Shown: positions 40,113-49,230 of the stretch, one piece after another
How the letters are laid out: every line of letters starts with the position of its first letter
Position numbering within the stretch: position 1 is the stretch's first letter
Origin: Acidobacteriota bacterium
Lineage (GTDB): Bacteria; Acidobacteriota; Terriglobia; Terriglobales; Acidobacteriaceae
Direction: 5' to 3'
NCBI GenBank assembly: GCA_021803035.1
Contig: JAJZME010000059.1
Coordinates: 186,001 to 250,000 of the forward strand
DNA length: 64,000 bases
Notes under the pieces: model-generated
What the model saw: only the letters and a program-made list of their open reading frames with translations
Told to the model about the DNA's origin: nothing
Database searches by the model: none
Translations under genes and position numbers: made by a program

Positions 40113-40375
40113 TGACACGCCTGTTGCTGGCCCTGCTCGCCTTTTACCGCCGCTGGCTGTCGCCGGCGCTTCATGCGGTGTTTCCCGGCGGCTGCCGCTA
40201 CGTGCCCACCTGCTCGGAGTATGCGGCGGTCGCCATTGCCACGCATGGGCCGTTGCGCGGTTGCGCTCTGGCGCTGTGGAGGCTCTTGCGCTGCCACCCG
40301 TTTGCCCGCGGAGGTCTCGATCCTGTTCCGCCCGCATCGCACCCGAGACCTTTTCCGCACAAACCGTTACCATAG
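40109..40375 (+). CDS. yidD: Membrane protein insertion efficiency factor YidD
   Basis: An 88-residue protein with the YidD pattern [36 protein letters not shown] and [21 protein letters not shown], including the conserved cysteines. It is thought to assist YidC-dependent membrane insertion. It starts at GTG 40109 (overlapping the rnpA stop) or ATG 40112, and yidC follows. Confidence 0.94.
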   Translation: MMTRLLLALLAFYRRWLSPALHAVFPGGCRYVPTCSEYAAVAIATHGPLRGCALALWRLLRCHPFARGGLDPVPPASHPRPFPHKPLP

Positions 40376-40426
40376 ATGCAGGGGCGGCTTTGGGAGCCGC
40401 ACTTCGCAACCGATAGGAAGTATCCT

Positions 40427-42292
40427 TTGCCCGAAATTCAAAATCCAAACCTTCAATCGCAGGGACCAGGCGGCGGCAGCGGCGGTGACATGCACACCAC
40501 GCTTTCGTTCATGTTGCTGGTGATCCTGCTCTTCTTCGGCTACGAGTTTTTCGTCAAGCCGAAGCCTACGCCGCCCGCTCCTCCGGCACATGAACAGAGC
40601 CAGACGACGCAGGGGGCCCGGTCCGCGCCTGCGGCGGCTACGGCGGCACAGCAGGGCGGGGCCCAGAAAACGGCAAAGGCTGCGCTGCCGGCCATTTCGG
40701 CCAAGTCGGTGTCCGCGACCACGATCGAAAACGGGGTCTACAGGATTGTTTTTTCCAATCAGGGCGGTGAGATCAAGCAGTGGTTCCTGAAGAAGTACAA
40801 CAACAACCGGGGCACGCCGCTGAACATGGTCCAGCCGCAGATTGCGGATCGTTTCGGATATCCGCTTTCATTTTTCACCTACGACCCGGCTCTGAACAAA
40901 CAGTTGAATCAGGCGCTTTACAAGGTCACGGTGCTGGGCGGGCAGCGCGCGGCCAATGGCGCTCTGCTAGCGCCGGCAACCATCCGATTCGAATACGCCG
41001 CCGATGGCATTGAAGCGGTCAAGACCATTCACTTCGACTCCAGCTACGTCATCTCGGTCGATGCGGAAGTGACGCGCAATGGCGCTCCGGTGCGCGCGCT
41101 GCTCGCCTGGCCGGCGGGACTGGGCGACATGACGGAGTTCCGCTCCGCCTCGCTGCTGCCTACCGAGTCGCTGGCCTCGGCGGCGTCGCAGTTCATGTGG
41201 TCAGCCAACGGCAAGCTGCATTCCATCAAGGCTGTGAAGGTAAGCGGCAACGCGACCCTCGCGGAGCCTTTCTCTTATGCCGCGATCACCGATCTCTACT
41301 TTGCCGCGGCCTTTTTGCCCAACAACCCCGCTCAGGCCACGGTGGTCACGCTGCATCACGCCGTGGAACTGCCTACCAAGCCTGGCAAATCCAACGGCAA
41401 AGAGAAGATGGCTGATGTGATCGGCTTGGCGATGGGCAGTACCAGCGGCATTACGCATTTGCGCCTGTTTGCCGGCCCCAAAGAGACGGATGTGCTGAAT
41501 TCGATCCACGCCATGGGTTCGAATGGCACGCTGACCGGTCCGCCGCTGACGCCGCTGATCCAATTTGGCTGGTTCAGCATTATCGCCAAGCCGCTTTACC
41601 TGGCCATGCGCTTCCTGCACCACTTGCTGGGGCCGGGCAAGGATAACTGGGGCTGGGCGATTGTGATCGTCACGCTCATCGTCAACATGCTCATGTTGCC
41701 AACGCGCATGATGATGATGAAATCGTCGGTGAAGATGATGCGCATCCAGCCCAAGGTGGAAGCGCTCAAGCGCAAGTACGCTCATCTCAAGCTCAACGAT
41801 CCCAAGCGGACCGAGATGAACACGGAAATGATGCAACTGTACCAGAGCGAGGGCGTGAGTCTTTACGGCGGCTGCCTGCCCATGCTCATCCAGATGCCGT
41901 TGCTCTATGCCGTGTATGAGGTGCTTGAGAATGCGATCGAGCTGCGCCAGGCGCATTGGCTCTGGCTACCCGATCTCTCCATGCCCGATCCTTACTACAT
42001 CCTGCCCATCCTGATCATCATCACCATGTTCCTGGTGCAGTACATCACGCCTTCGCCGGGCATGGATCCGGCGCAGCGGCGCATGATGGCCTTCTTCATG
42101 CCGGTGATGTTCGGGTTCTTCATGCTCCACTTTCCTTCGGGGCTGGCGCTTTACTGGGGCATGGGCAACATCATCAACCTGATCATCCAGCTCTGGATCA
42201 ACCAATCGAAGATGGGCAAGGAGATGCACGCCATGGCGGCGCGACGGGCCGCCAAAAAAGCTGGCGACCGCCGGGCGCTGGCCCGGAGATAG
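40427..42292 (+). CDS. yidC: Membrane protein insertase YidC
   Basis: A 621-residue insertase. The N-terminus is a helix (about 24-42), then an Ala/Pro-rich linker, a large periplasmic domain (about 85-370) and the conserved five-helix core with KMMRIQPKVEALKRKYAH, YGGCLPMLIQMPLLYAVYEV and MPVMFGFFMLHFPSGLALYW. I start at a TTG (40427): AGGAAG lies 6 bases upstream and the product begins PEIQNPNLQSQGPG, which fits acidobacterial YidC N-termini as I remember them. An upstream ATG at 40376 would add 17 residues. Confidence 0.95.
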   Translation: MPEIQNPNLQSQGPGGGSGGDMHTTLSFMLLVILLFFGYEFFVKPKPTPPAPPAHEQSQTTQGARSAPAAATAAQQGGAQKTAKAALPAISAKSVSATTIENGVYRIVFSNQGGEIKQWFLKKYNNNRGTPLNMVQPQIADRFGYPLSFFTYDPALNKQLNQALYKVTVLGGQRAANGALLAPATIRFEYAADGIEAVKTIHFDSSYVISVDAEVTRNGAPVRALLAWPAGLGDMTEFRSASLLPTESLASAASQFMWSANGKLHSIKAVKVSGNATLAEPFSYAAITDLYFAAAFLPNNPAQATVVTLHHAVELPTKPGKSNGKEKMADVIGLAMGSTSGITHLRLFAGPKETDVLNSIHAMGSNGTLTGPPLTPLIQFGWFSIIAKPLYLAMRFLHHLLGPGKDNWGWAIVIVTLIVNMLMLPTRMMMMKSSVKMMRIQPKVEALKRKYAHLKLNDPKRTEMNTEMMQLYQSEGVSLYGGCLPMLIQMPLLYAVYEVLENAIELRQAHWLWLPDLSMPDPYYILPILIIITMFLVQYITPSPGMDPAQRRMMAFFMPVMFGFFMLHFPSGLALYWGMGNIINLIIQLWINQSKMGKEMHAMAARRAAKKAGDRRALARR

Positions 42293-42443
42293 GCCGGGAG
42301 GCTGCATCGCGTTGATTTCGCGCTCCTCCGCCGTGGAAGAGCGCGAAGCAAAGGGCGGCCAACCGCAAAGCGAGGCAGAATTCGGCGCGGCGGCCGAATC
42401 TCTGTTAAAATCAAAGTTCTGAGTCCAATCGCAGGAAGTCACC

Positions 42444-42794
42444 ATGTCTATTCATCCCGTTATGCAGCGCCTGGCTGAAAAGCTCCAGCGCACCGACCTG
42501 CCGGCTTTTGCGCCAGGCGATCAGGTACGCGTGCAGGTGCGAATCAAGGAAGGCGATAAAGAGCGTTTGCAGGCTTTCGAGGGCCTCGTCATCGCCGTCA
42601 ACCACGGCCCGCAAGGCACCTTTACCGTGCGCAAGATGAGCTTCGGCCAGGGTGTCGAGCGCATCTTCCCCTTCAATTCGAAGGTCATCGACAAGGTTCA
42701 GAAGATTCGCAGCTACAAGGTGCGCCGCGCCAAGCTGTATTACATCCGCGGGTTGCGGGGCAAGGCCGCGCGCCTCAAGGAAGTGGACGCTTAA
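42444..42794 (+). CDS. rplS: 50S ribosomal protein L19
   Basis: A 116-residue ribosomal protein recognised by [47 protein letters not shown] and [28 protein letters not shown] precedes the ATG. A TAAAAT at 42406-42411 may be its -10, though no matching -35 is seen. It lies apart from rpsP/rimM/trmD, with which L19 is often grouped, and is followed by a clear terminator. Confidence 0.97.
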   Translation: MSIHPVMQRLAEKLQRTDLPAFAPGDQVRVQVRIKEGDKERLQAFEGLVIAVNHGPQGTFTVRKMSFGQGVERIFPFNSKVIDKVQKIRSYKVRRAKLYYIRGLRGKAARLKEVDA

Positions 42795-42837
42795 GGCGGC
42801 ACAGCCCGCGCCTGAGCGGCTGAAATTGGTCAGCGTT

Positions 42838-42872
42838 GAACAGCCCCGGCTTCGGCCGGGGTTGTTCTTTTG
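42838..42872 (+). terminator. rho-independent terminator after rplS
   Basis: A 7-bp GC stem (42844-42850 with 42855-42861) closes a UUCG-type tetraloop, with possible extension by the flanking AACA/TTGTT, and is followed by the T-rich TTGTTCTTTT. It lies 44 bases after the rplS stop. Confidence 0.85.
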
Positions 42873-42902
42873 GCAGGATTTGCGCGCGGCTGGAGGAGGT
42901 CG

Positions 42903-43700
42903 CTATCCCCTGTGCGCCACATAAGTAGTGAGGGCGCCGGAGGGTTCTTGCTTCGCCGCTACGTTCAGCGTGTTTCCGTGAACCGTGAGCTTATCTCTCT
43001 CAACAATCCTTCCGTTGCGCACGTCGATGACTTCGATGGTGTCCGCATTGATGCGCTTGAGCGCAACCTGGTTGAAGAAGCTCTTGCCTTTGACCGGATA
43101 GAGCTTGCCGTCGAACCGGGCAGTAAAGGAGTTGCCGCCGGGGCTGGTCATGGTCATCTGGTTGCCAACGACTTTGATGACGGTAGTCATGCCTCTTCCG
43201 GACACTTTCTCTATGGCCCACCGGCCGGAGATTGACAGGGTGCCGGCAGGCGCAGGACCCTTGCGGCGACATACGGTGGTGAGGGTGATTGGTTGGGAGC
43301 CCTTGGCGCGGCGCGGAGGATAGGCGGTGGTTATGACAGTGAGCAGGTTGCCGTCGCTGGAGAGCGTGCGGGTCTGCTTGTACACAGTCTGTCCATTCAT
43401 TCTGGTGGTTACAGCGATGGAGTGCGGATTGACCACCTTGACGCGGATCATGTTGTACGCGCCGCCGATGACGGGATGAAAATGGCCATCGGCCGGGACG
43501 ACGAATCTGGGGTGGCAACTGGCACAGTAGTACTTGCCCTGATGGATAAAAAACGATTCGACCCTTTTCCGGAATTTGCGTTGAGCAACGGTGGTGCGCC
43601 ACGTGCCAGTGAATGGGGATTGCGCAAGGCAAGCCGCGGAAGCACCCAGCAAAACAAGAGAACAAAACACACACACAGCATACCGCTTCAGATTTTTCAC
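42903..43700 (-). CDS. secreted protein with CxxCH motif, hypothetical
   Basis: A 265-residue protein with a signal peptide (residues 1-26: KNLKRY, hydrophobic stretch, then ACLAQS). The mature part contains two related beta-rich modules, one ending LLTVITTAYPPRRAKG and one with FTARFDGKLYPVKG and LKRINADTIEVIDVRNG, a type common in acidobacterial secreted proteins. Near residue 58 lies YCASCHPRF, a CxxCH heme-c-like motif. The GTG at 43700 is chosen for the GGAGG site 6 bases upstream and the signal peptide. Function unknown; it diverges from rnhB. Confidence 0.75.
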   Translation of the reverse strand: MKNLKRYAVCVFCSLVLLGASAACLAQSPFTGTWRTTVAQRKFRKRVESFFIHQGKYYCASCHPRFVVPADGHFHPVIGGAYNMIRVKVVNPHSIAVTTRMNGQTVYKQTRTLSSDGNLLTVITTAYPPRRAKGSQPITLTTVCRRKGPAPAGTLSISGRWAIEKVSGRGMTTVIKVVGNQMTMTSPGGNSFTARFDGKLYPVKGKSFFNQVALKRINADTIEVIDVRNGRIVERDKLTVHGNTLNVAAKQEPSGALTTYVAHRG

Positions 43701-43894
43701 CTCGAACCTCCAGAACGGGGAAACGGGATCCCGGCACTGAGGGCCGTGCACCCGCCATACAAAGTATCTACGACCGTCGGGCCGGCGCGCTTGTGGAGGT
43801 AAGTGCCGCTCCCGCATCCGAACTTCGCCCATCCGGCGAAGATCCGGGCGCCGAGCGATCCGGATACTCCGCAATCAATAAGATGCGGCAATTC

Positions 43895-43900
43895 TATACT
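43895..43900 (+). promoter_or_regulatory. possible -10 of a leaderless rnhB transcript
   Basis: TATACT (5 of 6 matches) ends 6 bases before the rnhB ATG, and no ribosome site lies between. The -35 region is poor. The arrangement matches that at hemB. Confidence 0.35.
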
Positions 43901-43906
43901 CGATGC

Positions 43907-44542
43907 ATGACCCAAGGCCCGGTGTGCGGATGGAAACTGGAACAAGCGGCGCGCAAACAGGGCGCGCTGCGCATTGCCGGGTTGGACGAGGTGGGCCGTG
44001 GGCCGATGTTTGGACCGGTGGTGGCCGCGGCGGTGATTCTGGCGCCGGGATGCAAGTTTGACGGTCTGACGGACTCGAAGCGGCTTTCGGAAAAGAAACG
44101 CAACCGGCTGGACGCCGAAATTCGCGCCAACGCGGTGGCCTGCGCCATCGCGGCCGTGGACGTGGAAACCATCGACCGCATCAACATACGCCAGGCCTCG
44201 TTGCTGGCGATGCGGCGGACCGTGGAACAACTGGCGCTGACGCCGGATTACCTGCTCATCGATGGTCTGGACACGATCGACTGGCCGTGCCCGCAACAAG
44301 CGGTGGTGCACGGCGACGCGACCAGCTTTTCGATTGCGGCGGCAAGCGTGCTGGCAAAGGTGTATCGGGACCGGCTGATGGTGGAGCTGGACCGCGAATA
44401 TCCCGGCTACGGGCTGGCCCGCCACAAGGGCTACTGCTCAGCGGAGCACTTGGCGGCGCTGGCGCGGCTTGGGCCCACGCCGCAGCACCGCAAGAGCTAT
44501 CAGCCGGTGGCGCAAACGGCGTTACAATTTCCTGAAATCTAG
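43907..44542 (+). CDS. rnhB: Ribonuclease HII
   Basis: A 211-residue nuclease that cuts RNA in RNA-DNA hybrids and single ribonucleotides in DNA. The active site Asp27-Glu28 is in IAGLDEVGRGPMFGPVV, another acid is Asp119 in LLIDGLD, and HGDATSFSIAAASVLAKVYRD and ARHKGY follow. The ATG at 43907 gives a normal length; upstream extension of the frame into the divergent spacer is not homologous. Confidence 0.95.
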   Translation: MTQGPVCGWKLEQAARKQGALRIAGLDEVGRGPMFGPVVAAAVILAPGCKFDGLTDSKRLSEKKRNRLDAEIRANAVACAIAAVDVETIDRINIRQASLLAMRRTVEQLALTPDYLLIDGLDTIDWPCPQQAVVHGDATSFSIAAASVLAKVYRDRLMVELDREYPGYGLARHKGYCSAEHLAALARLGPTPQHRKSYQPVAQTALQFPEI

Positions 44543-44591
44543 TTCTTCAAATCCGGTTCGTGCATAGCCGATGCGCGCGGGGAGGCTCGTC

Positions 44592-45740
44592 ATGATGAGG
44601 CACCGCTGGCTGCCGTTCTTCTGCCTTGTTGGCCTGTGTTTGAACGGCTGCGAAAAACGCATGCCGAAGAAGTTCGATGCGACCAGGGGAAGGGTCACCG
44701 GCATCGTTTATTGCGCGGATACAGGCAGGCCAGCGCGATTTGCCACCGTGACCCTTACGACCGCTCCGGCCGGCGATGGAAAATCCGCCGGTCAAGCGCC
44801 GCTGGCGGCGGTTGAGAGCGTGCAGACCGACCTGAACGGCCGGTTCACGATGGAGGCGGTGGAACCGGGCCACTACTACGCATTCGCGACCCAGGAAGGC
44901 TATCTGGACCCGGAACGGGGCATCGATTTTGACCGTCTGAACAGGCTGGCGAATGATCAGGAGCGCGCGATGGATGCGATCCGGCAGTGGAAGGCGCATC
45001 TGACGGAAGTGCATGCGACCGCGCAACGCACAACGGACCTGACGCTGGAGATGCAGCGTGCGGCGGAAATCGACGGAACCGTAAGTTACGACGACGGCAG
45101 CCCGGCAATCGGGATGCACTTCCGGCTCTTCCGCAAGACACGCGAGGGTGTATGGACCGCGGTGGGTCTGGAGTTGTTCGGCAACTGGTCCCTGACCGAG
45201 GTAAGCGACAGCCATGGGCACTTCAGTCTGAGCAATCTGCGCGCTGGCGAGTACATCGTCTGCACACTGCTGCCAGCGGAGGCGGAAAGCTCCGCGCCGC
45301 AGGTCTGCATGGGCAACAGCTTTCGCATAAAGGATGCGGCGACGGTTAAAGTGCAGGCAGGAGAGGCCATACACAACGCGGACATCGTGATTCCGCTGAC
45401 GGGCTTTTATACAGTGTCAGGAACGGTTACAGCACTGGACGACGGACATCCGCTGGCACGAGGCGCGGTGCGGCTTCTCTACGCCGACGGCAGGGAAACA
45501 GCACGCGAGACGCCGATCCAGCAGACAGACGGCCGTTTCAGCTTTGCCTATGTTCCCGCAGGGAGTTACATCCTGCAGGTTGAAGACGCGGCCGATGCCG
45601 CACAACCGGCAAGCGGCGCGGGAGACACGCAAATGCGCGTCCGAAGCTACGCCAACAAGGAATTGCCGCTGGTGGTGCAGGGCGACGTGGAGGACGTGGA
45701 CGTGGTCCTTGGATCGTCTCAAGAGCCTGCAAAGCAATGA
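44592..45740 (+). CDS. lipoprotein with carboxypeptidase-regulatory-like domains
   Basis: A 382-residue predicted lipoprotein: basic start MMRHRW, hydrophobic segment, then LNGC as lipobox. The mature chain holds repeated beta-sandwich regulatory domains, seen in GRVTGIVYCADTGRPARFATV ... DLNGRFTMEAVEPGHYYAFA (both quoted in part), then SDSHGHFSLSNLRAGEYIV and TDGRFSFAYVPAGSYIL. Such domains are usually binding or spacer modules on the cell surface. GGGGAGG precedes the ATG at 44592. It ends 22 bases from the convergent msrQ. Confidence 0.78.
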   Translation: MMRHRWLPFFCLVGLCLNGCEKRMPKKFDATRGRVTGIVYCADTGRPARFATVTLTTAPAGDGKSAGQAPLAAVESVQTDLNGRFTMEAVEPGHYYAFATQEGYLDPERGIDFDRLNRLANDQERAMDAIRQWKAHLTEVHATAQRTTDLTLEMQRAAEIDGTVSYDDGSPAIGMHFRLFRKTREGVWTAVGLELFGNWSLTEVSDSHGHFSLSNLRAGEYIVCTLLPAEAESSAPQVCMGNSFRIKDAATVKVQAGEAIHNADIVIPLTGFYTVSGTVTALDDGHPLARGAVRLLYADGRETARETPIQQTDGRFSFAYVPAGSYILQVEDAADAAQPASGAGDTQMRVRSYANKELPLVVQGDVEDVDVVLGSSQEPAKQ

Positions 45741-45762
45741 GCAGACTCACCAGCGGCGCGCA

Positions 45763-46380
45763 TCATACCGTAACGGCGCGCTCCTTGCGCCGTTTCCACC
45801 AGGCGATGGCAGGCCGCGCCGCCAGCAGCACGGCAAGGGCGACAGTCTCATCAAGCGGCTTCAGCACGCCGGGCTTCATCTGCCACCAAAAGTGAATCAC
45901 AGCCAGAATGGCAGCCGGATAGATGAGCATGTGCAGCCGGTTCCAGCGCTTGCCGCCCAGCTTGATGATGGCGCGCCGCGTGGAGGTGGCAGCCAGCGGC
46001 AGCAGCAGCAGATAGGCGGCCATGCCGGCCGTGATGTAGCGGCGCGTGACTACCTCGCTCAGCATGCGCGATACGTTGAAGCCCGCATAGAGCGCTATGA
46101 AGGTAAGCAGGTGCAGCGAGGCATAAAAGAAGACAAACATACCAAACAGTCTGCGAAACCGCACCAGCCAACTGAACCGCGGGAAGATGCGGCGCACCGG
46201 CGAAATGGCCAACGTGACGAGCAGCAGGTTCAGCGCGGTATTGCCCGTGGTGAAGGCGATATTTTGGGTGGGGTTGGGACCGAGGTTGTTCGTCACCGCG
46301 CCCCACATGAGCCACGCGAGCGGCGCGAGGCAACCGAGCCAGGTGAGGGTCTTGAGGAGAATGATTGTGCGACGGTTCAT
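45763..46380 (-). CDS. msrQ: Heme-binding membrane subunit MsrQ
   Basis: A 205-residue membrane protein of the ferric-reductase-like family with six helices, including TGNTALNLLLVTLAISPVRR, RRLFGMFVFFYASLHLL and KRWNRLHMLIYPAAILAVIHF with heme-ligand histidines. MsrQ passes electrons from the quinone pool to MsrP for repair of oxidised periplasmic methionine. msrP lies upstream on the same strand, the usual pair. The start is the ATG at 46380, with a TTG at 46389 as alternative; neither has a ribosome site because an octamer repeat directly adjoins it. Confidence 0.92.
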   Translation of the reverse strand: MNRRTIILLKTLTWLGCLAPLAWLMWGAVTNNLGPNPTQNIAFTTGNTALNLLLVTLAISPVRRIFPRFSWLVRFRRLFGMFVFFYASLHLLTFIALYAGFNVSRMLSEVVTRRYITAGMAAYLLLLPLAATSTRRAIIKLGGKRWNRLHMLIYPAAILAVIHFWWQMKPGVLKPLDETVALAVLLAARPAIAWWKRRKERAVTV

Positions 46381-46384
46381 GGGT

Positions 46385-46472
46385 AGCAAGTTGGCAAGTC
46401 AGCGAGTTAGCCGGTTAGCGATTTAGCGGGTTGGCGAGCCAGCAGGTTAGCAAGTTGGCAAGTTGGCGGGGA
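46385..46472. repeat. tandem octamer repeat, about ten copies
   Basis: On the plus strand this is an 8-base period of form (A/G)GC(A/G)(A/G)GTT: ten good copies from 46385 to 46464 and a decayed eleventh to 46472. It lies in the 191-base msrP-msrQ gap and touches the msrQ start codon. Copies differ by point changes, so the array is not freshly expanded. Confidence 0.85.
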
Positions 46473-46571
46473 GGCAGAGCTAATGCGAGCATCGCTGCCT
46501 GGTGGTTACGCAACACTTGGTTGTACATGTGAGTTCCGCTTACGCAAGTCCCTCCGCTTGCACCGTTCTGA

Positions 46572-47576
46572 CTAGTAGTACTTACTGAGATTCATGCCTT
46601 TATAGAGATAGGCCACCTGGTTGCCATAGCCGTTGAACATAAGCGTGGTGCGGAGCTGATCGTAGAAGGGCAGGCCGATGCGCCGCTCCGTCTTCTGGCT
46701 CCAGGGGACGCGATCTACGTTGGGATTGACGTTGGAGTAAAAGCCATACTCCTCAGGCGACTGGTCGTTCCAGGTGGTTCGCGGCTGGCGTTCCACAAAG
46801 CGTACGGCCACGATGGACTTGGGCGATTTGAAGCCGTACTTCCACGGCACTACGATGCGCACCGGTGCACCGTCCTGGTTGGGCAGCACCTGGCCGTAGA
46901 GGCCGAAGGTAAGCAGCGTCAGCTCATTCATCGCTTCGTCCATCCGCAGGCCCTCGTGGTAGGGCCAGTTGATGGTGGCGTCCTGATGTGACCACCGCTC
47001 CACACGCGCGTCGTAGTAGGAGAGAAATTCCACGTACTTGGCCGAGGGCAGCGGGTCGCACTGCTTGATGAACTCCGATAGCGAATAGCCCACCCAGGGA
47101 ATCACCATGCTCCACGCCTCGACACAGCGATGGCGGTAGACGCGGTCTTCAAGCGGGCGCAGCTTGAGCAGATCTTCAATGCCGAAGGTGCGCGGCTTCT
47201 TCACCGCGCCTTCAACCCTGACAGTCCACGGCCGCGTGGGCAGATCGCCCGCGTGCTCGGCGGGATCGCTCTTGCTTACGCCAAATTCGTAGAAGTTGTT
47301 GTAGTGGGTGATGTCGTAGAACGGAGTGAGTCTTTCCCCGGTTGTGGTCAGAGGGCTGTAAACGGTCTTCAACTGCGTATCGTTGCTCTCGGCCAGCACG
47401 GTGGTGCGAGGATCGATGGCCGCAGCCAGGCGGTCCGCGCCAAGAGCCGCTGCGCCAAGGGCCGCCGCGCCAGTGGCCGCGCGGCGCAGAAAACGGCGCC
47501 GCCCCTCGAAGCGGAGATACTCGCTCTCCGATGTGACCTCGGACGAAGGAATGTCGGGTGGTTTGCCGATAAACAT
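46572..47576 (-). CDS. msrP: Protein-methionine-sulfoxide reductase catalytic subunit MsrP
   Basis: A 334-residue molybdopterin enzyme of the sulfite-oxidase fold that reduces methionine sulfoxide in periplasmic proteins. A twin-arginine export signal is visible, RRRFLRRAATGAAALGAAAL (residues 26-45). The molybdenum ligand is Cys151 in YRHRCVEAWSMVIPW. Other family blocks are THYNNFYEFGVSK, VPWKYGFKSPKSIV and the C-terminal LYKGMNLSKYY. msrQ follows after 191 bases that hold an octamer repeat. Confidence 0.95.
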   Translation of the reverse strand: MFIGKPPDIPSSEVTSESEYLRFEGRRRFLRRAATGAAALGAAALGADRLAAAIDPRTTVLAESNDTQLKTVYSPLTTTGERLTPFYDITHYNNFYEFGVSKSDPAEHAGDLPTRPWTVRVEGAVKKPRTFGIEDLLKLRPLEDRVYRHRCVEAWSMVIPWVGYSLSEFIKQCDPLPSAKYVEFLSYYDARVERWSHQDATINWPYHEGLRMDEAMNELTLLTFGLYGQVLPNQDGAPVRIVVPWKYGFKSPKSIVAVRFVERQPRTTWNDQSPEEYGFYSNVNPNVDRVPWSQKTERRIGLPFYDQLRTTLMFNGYGNQVAYLYKGMNLSKYY

Positions 47577-47729
47577 GGGATGACCTCGCTTGGGGAAGCA
47601 GCCGTCTTATTTCATTAGACACCACGCAGTGCCATCTAGTTACAAAGAGATACCGCGATTCAGTTCGCAATGTGAATTTGCCGAAGAGCAAGACAGGATT
47701 TTGCAGTCATTTCCCGCGATCGCCAGTCT

Positions 47730-49190
47730 CTAAACGGCTTCCGAATCGCGGCCGGCTGGAGGAGGGTTCCTGTCCTGCGCGGGACAGCCGAACGGCCATT
47801 GGCGCAGGCAACGGGCGCGCACCAGGTAGATCGCCGTCCCCGTGACGCCGATGCCCGCCGCAACCGCCAGCTCGCCGACGGCGTTTGCGCGTTTGATCAG
47901 GATAAAGATGAAGCCGGCCATCGCCGCCAGCGGAGGCAAGGGATAGAGCGGAATCTTGAAGGGGCGCTCGAGATCCGGACGGCGGATGCGGAGCCAGATG
48001 ACGCCGGCCTGCTGCAGGAAAAACTGCAGGATGATGCGGGTGATGACTAGCAGGGTGATGACCTGCGTGAGCGGAAAAAAGCAGAAACAGGCGGCGACGA
48101 GGCCGAGAGTCACAAGCGCGCGGTGAGGGATGCCGTGGCGCGGGTGAACGGCGGCAAGATAGCGAAAGTAATTGCCGTCGCGGGCGGCGGCGTAGGGCAC
48201 GCGCGAGTAGCCGAGCAGCAGCGAAAAGACCGACGAAAATGCGGTCCAGATGACCAGCAGGGCGATGATGTATCCGGCCCAGCGGCCGAAGGCCGAGGCG
48301 GCGATGTTGGCCACCAGCCGCATGCGCATGGCGTCGCTCTCCACCGCGTGCGCCGCGGCGCCGCCAATGGACGGGAGCGCGGCCACGTTCATCAGGACAT
48401 AGAACGCGGCGACGAAAAAGACCGAGAGCAGAATGGCGCGCGGAATGGTGCGCTCGGGCTGGCGCACTTCGCCGCCCAGGAAACAGATGTTGTAGTAGCC
48501 CCAGTAGTCGTAAGTGCAGATGAGCGTGGCCTGGGCCAGGCCGCTGACTGCCAGCGCCGCGGGCAGCGCGGGCGCGGCGGGCATGTGCCAGCCGCTCGTG
48601 GCCGCGGCGCGGGCGAAGCCGGAGACGATGACGCCCGCGATGGCCGCCATCACGCCGCCGAACAGCACCCAGGCCATGCCGGTGATTACGCTCAGGCGGC
48701 GATAAAGCATCCATGTGACCAGCAGGCAGGCGGCGGCAGCCACAAAACCGGAGTAGTGCAGGGCCGGCAGCGCGGCGATGGGTGAGCCATCCAGGCCACG
48801 CCAGAAGATTCCCAAAAATCCGGACAGGCCGATGCAGCCGGAAGCGATGGAAAGGGGCGCGGTGAAGGTCAACTGCCAGACAAAGAGAAAGCTGAGCCAG
48901 TTGCCGGCGCGGTCGGGGCCGTAGATCTCGCGCAGGAAGGCATAGGAGCCGCCGGCGCGCGGGAAGGCTGCGCCCAGCTCAGCCCACACCAGGCCGTCGG
49001 CCACGGCGATGGCCGCGCCCAGCACCCACGCCCAGATGGAAAGCCGGTAGCCGGCCGCGGCGATCACCAGCGGCAGCGTAATGAACGGACCGACGCCGAT
49101 CATCTCCAGCATATTGAAAAGCACGGCCGGGCGAAGGCCAATGCGCCGCTCGAGGGTGGTACCGCCGGAGGTGAGCTGAGGAGAAGACAT
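47730..49190 (-). CDS. APC-family amino acid permease
   Basis: A 486-residue transporter with about 12 helices. Family features are the N-terminal RIGLRPAVLFNMLEMIGVGPF, AELGAAFPRAGGSYAFLREIYG and TYDYWGYYNICFLGGEVRQPERT. The substrate is likely an amino acid or polyamine but cannot be told from sequence. The ATG at 49190 is preceded by GGAG and AAGAG; the upstream open extension lacks homology. It diverges from the PIG-L gene with only about 40 bases between starts, so the promoters must overlap. Confidence 0.88.
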   Translation of the reverse strand: MSSPQLTSGGTTLERRIGLRPAVLFNMLEMIGVGPFITLPLVIAAAGYRLSIWAWVLGAAIAVADGLVWAELGAAFPRAGGSYAFLREIYGPDRAGNWLSFLFVWQLTFTAPLSIASGCIGLSGFLGIFWRGLDGSPIAALPALHYSGFVAAAACLLVTWMLYRRLSVITGMAWVLFGGVMAAIAGVIVSGFARAAATSGWHMPAAPALPAALAVSGLAQATLICTYDYWGYYNICFLGGEVRQPERTIPRAILLSVFFVAAFYVLMNVAALPSIGGAAAHAVESDAMRMRLVANIAASAFGRWAGYIIALLVIWTAFSSVFSLLLGYSRVPYAAARDGNYFRYLAAVHPRHGIPHRALVTLGLVAACFCFFPLTQVITLLVITRIILQFFLQQAGVIWLRIRRPDLERPFKIPLYPLPPLAAMAGFIFILIKRANAVGELAVAAGIGVTGTAIYLVRARCLRQWPFGCPAQDRNPPPAGRDSEAV

Positions 49191-49230
49191 GCGGCTCTTA
49201 CGCTCCACGGATTGTACACTGGCGGTGGAT

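Noticed and set aside
44592-45740. TonB-dependent receptor
   Set aside because: Only regulatory-like beta-sandwich domains and a lipobox are present; no plug or barrel.
46385-46472. CRISPR array
   Set aside because: The repeat unit is only 8 bases with no spacers; it is a simple tandem repeat.
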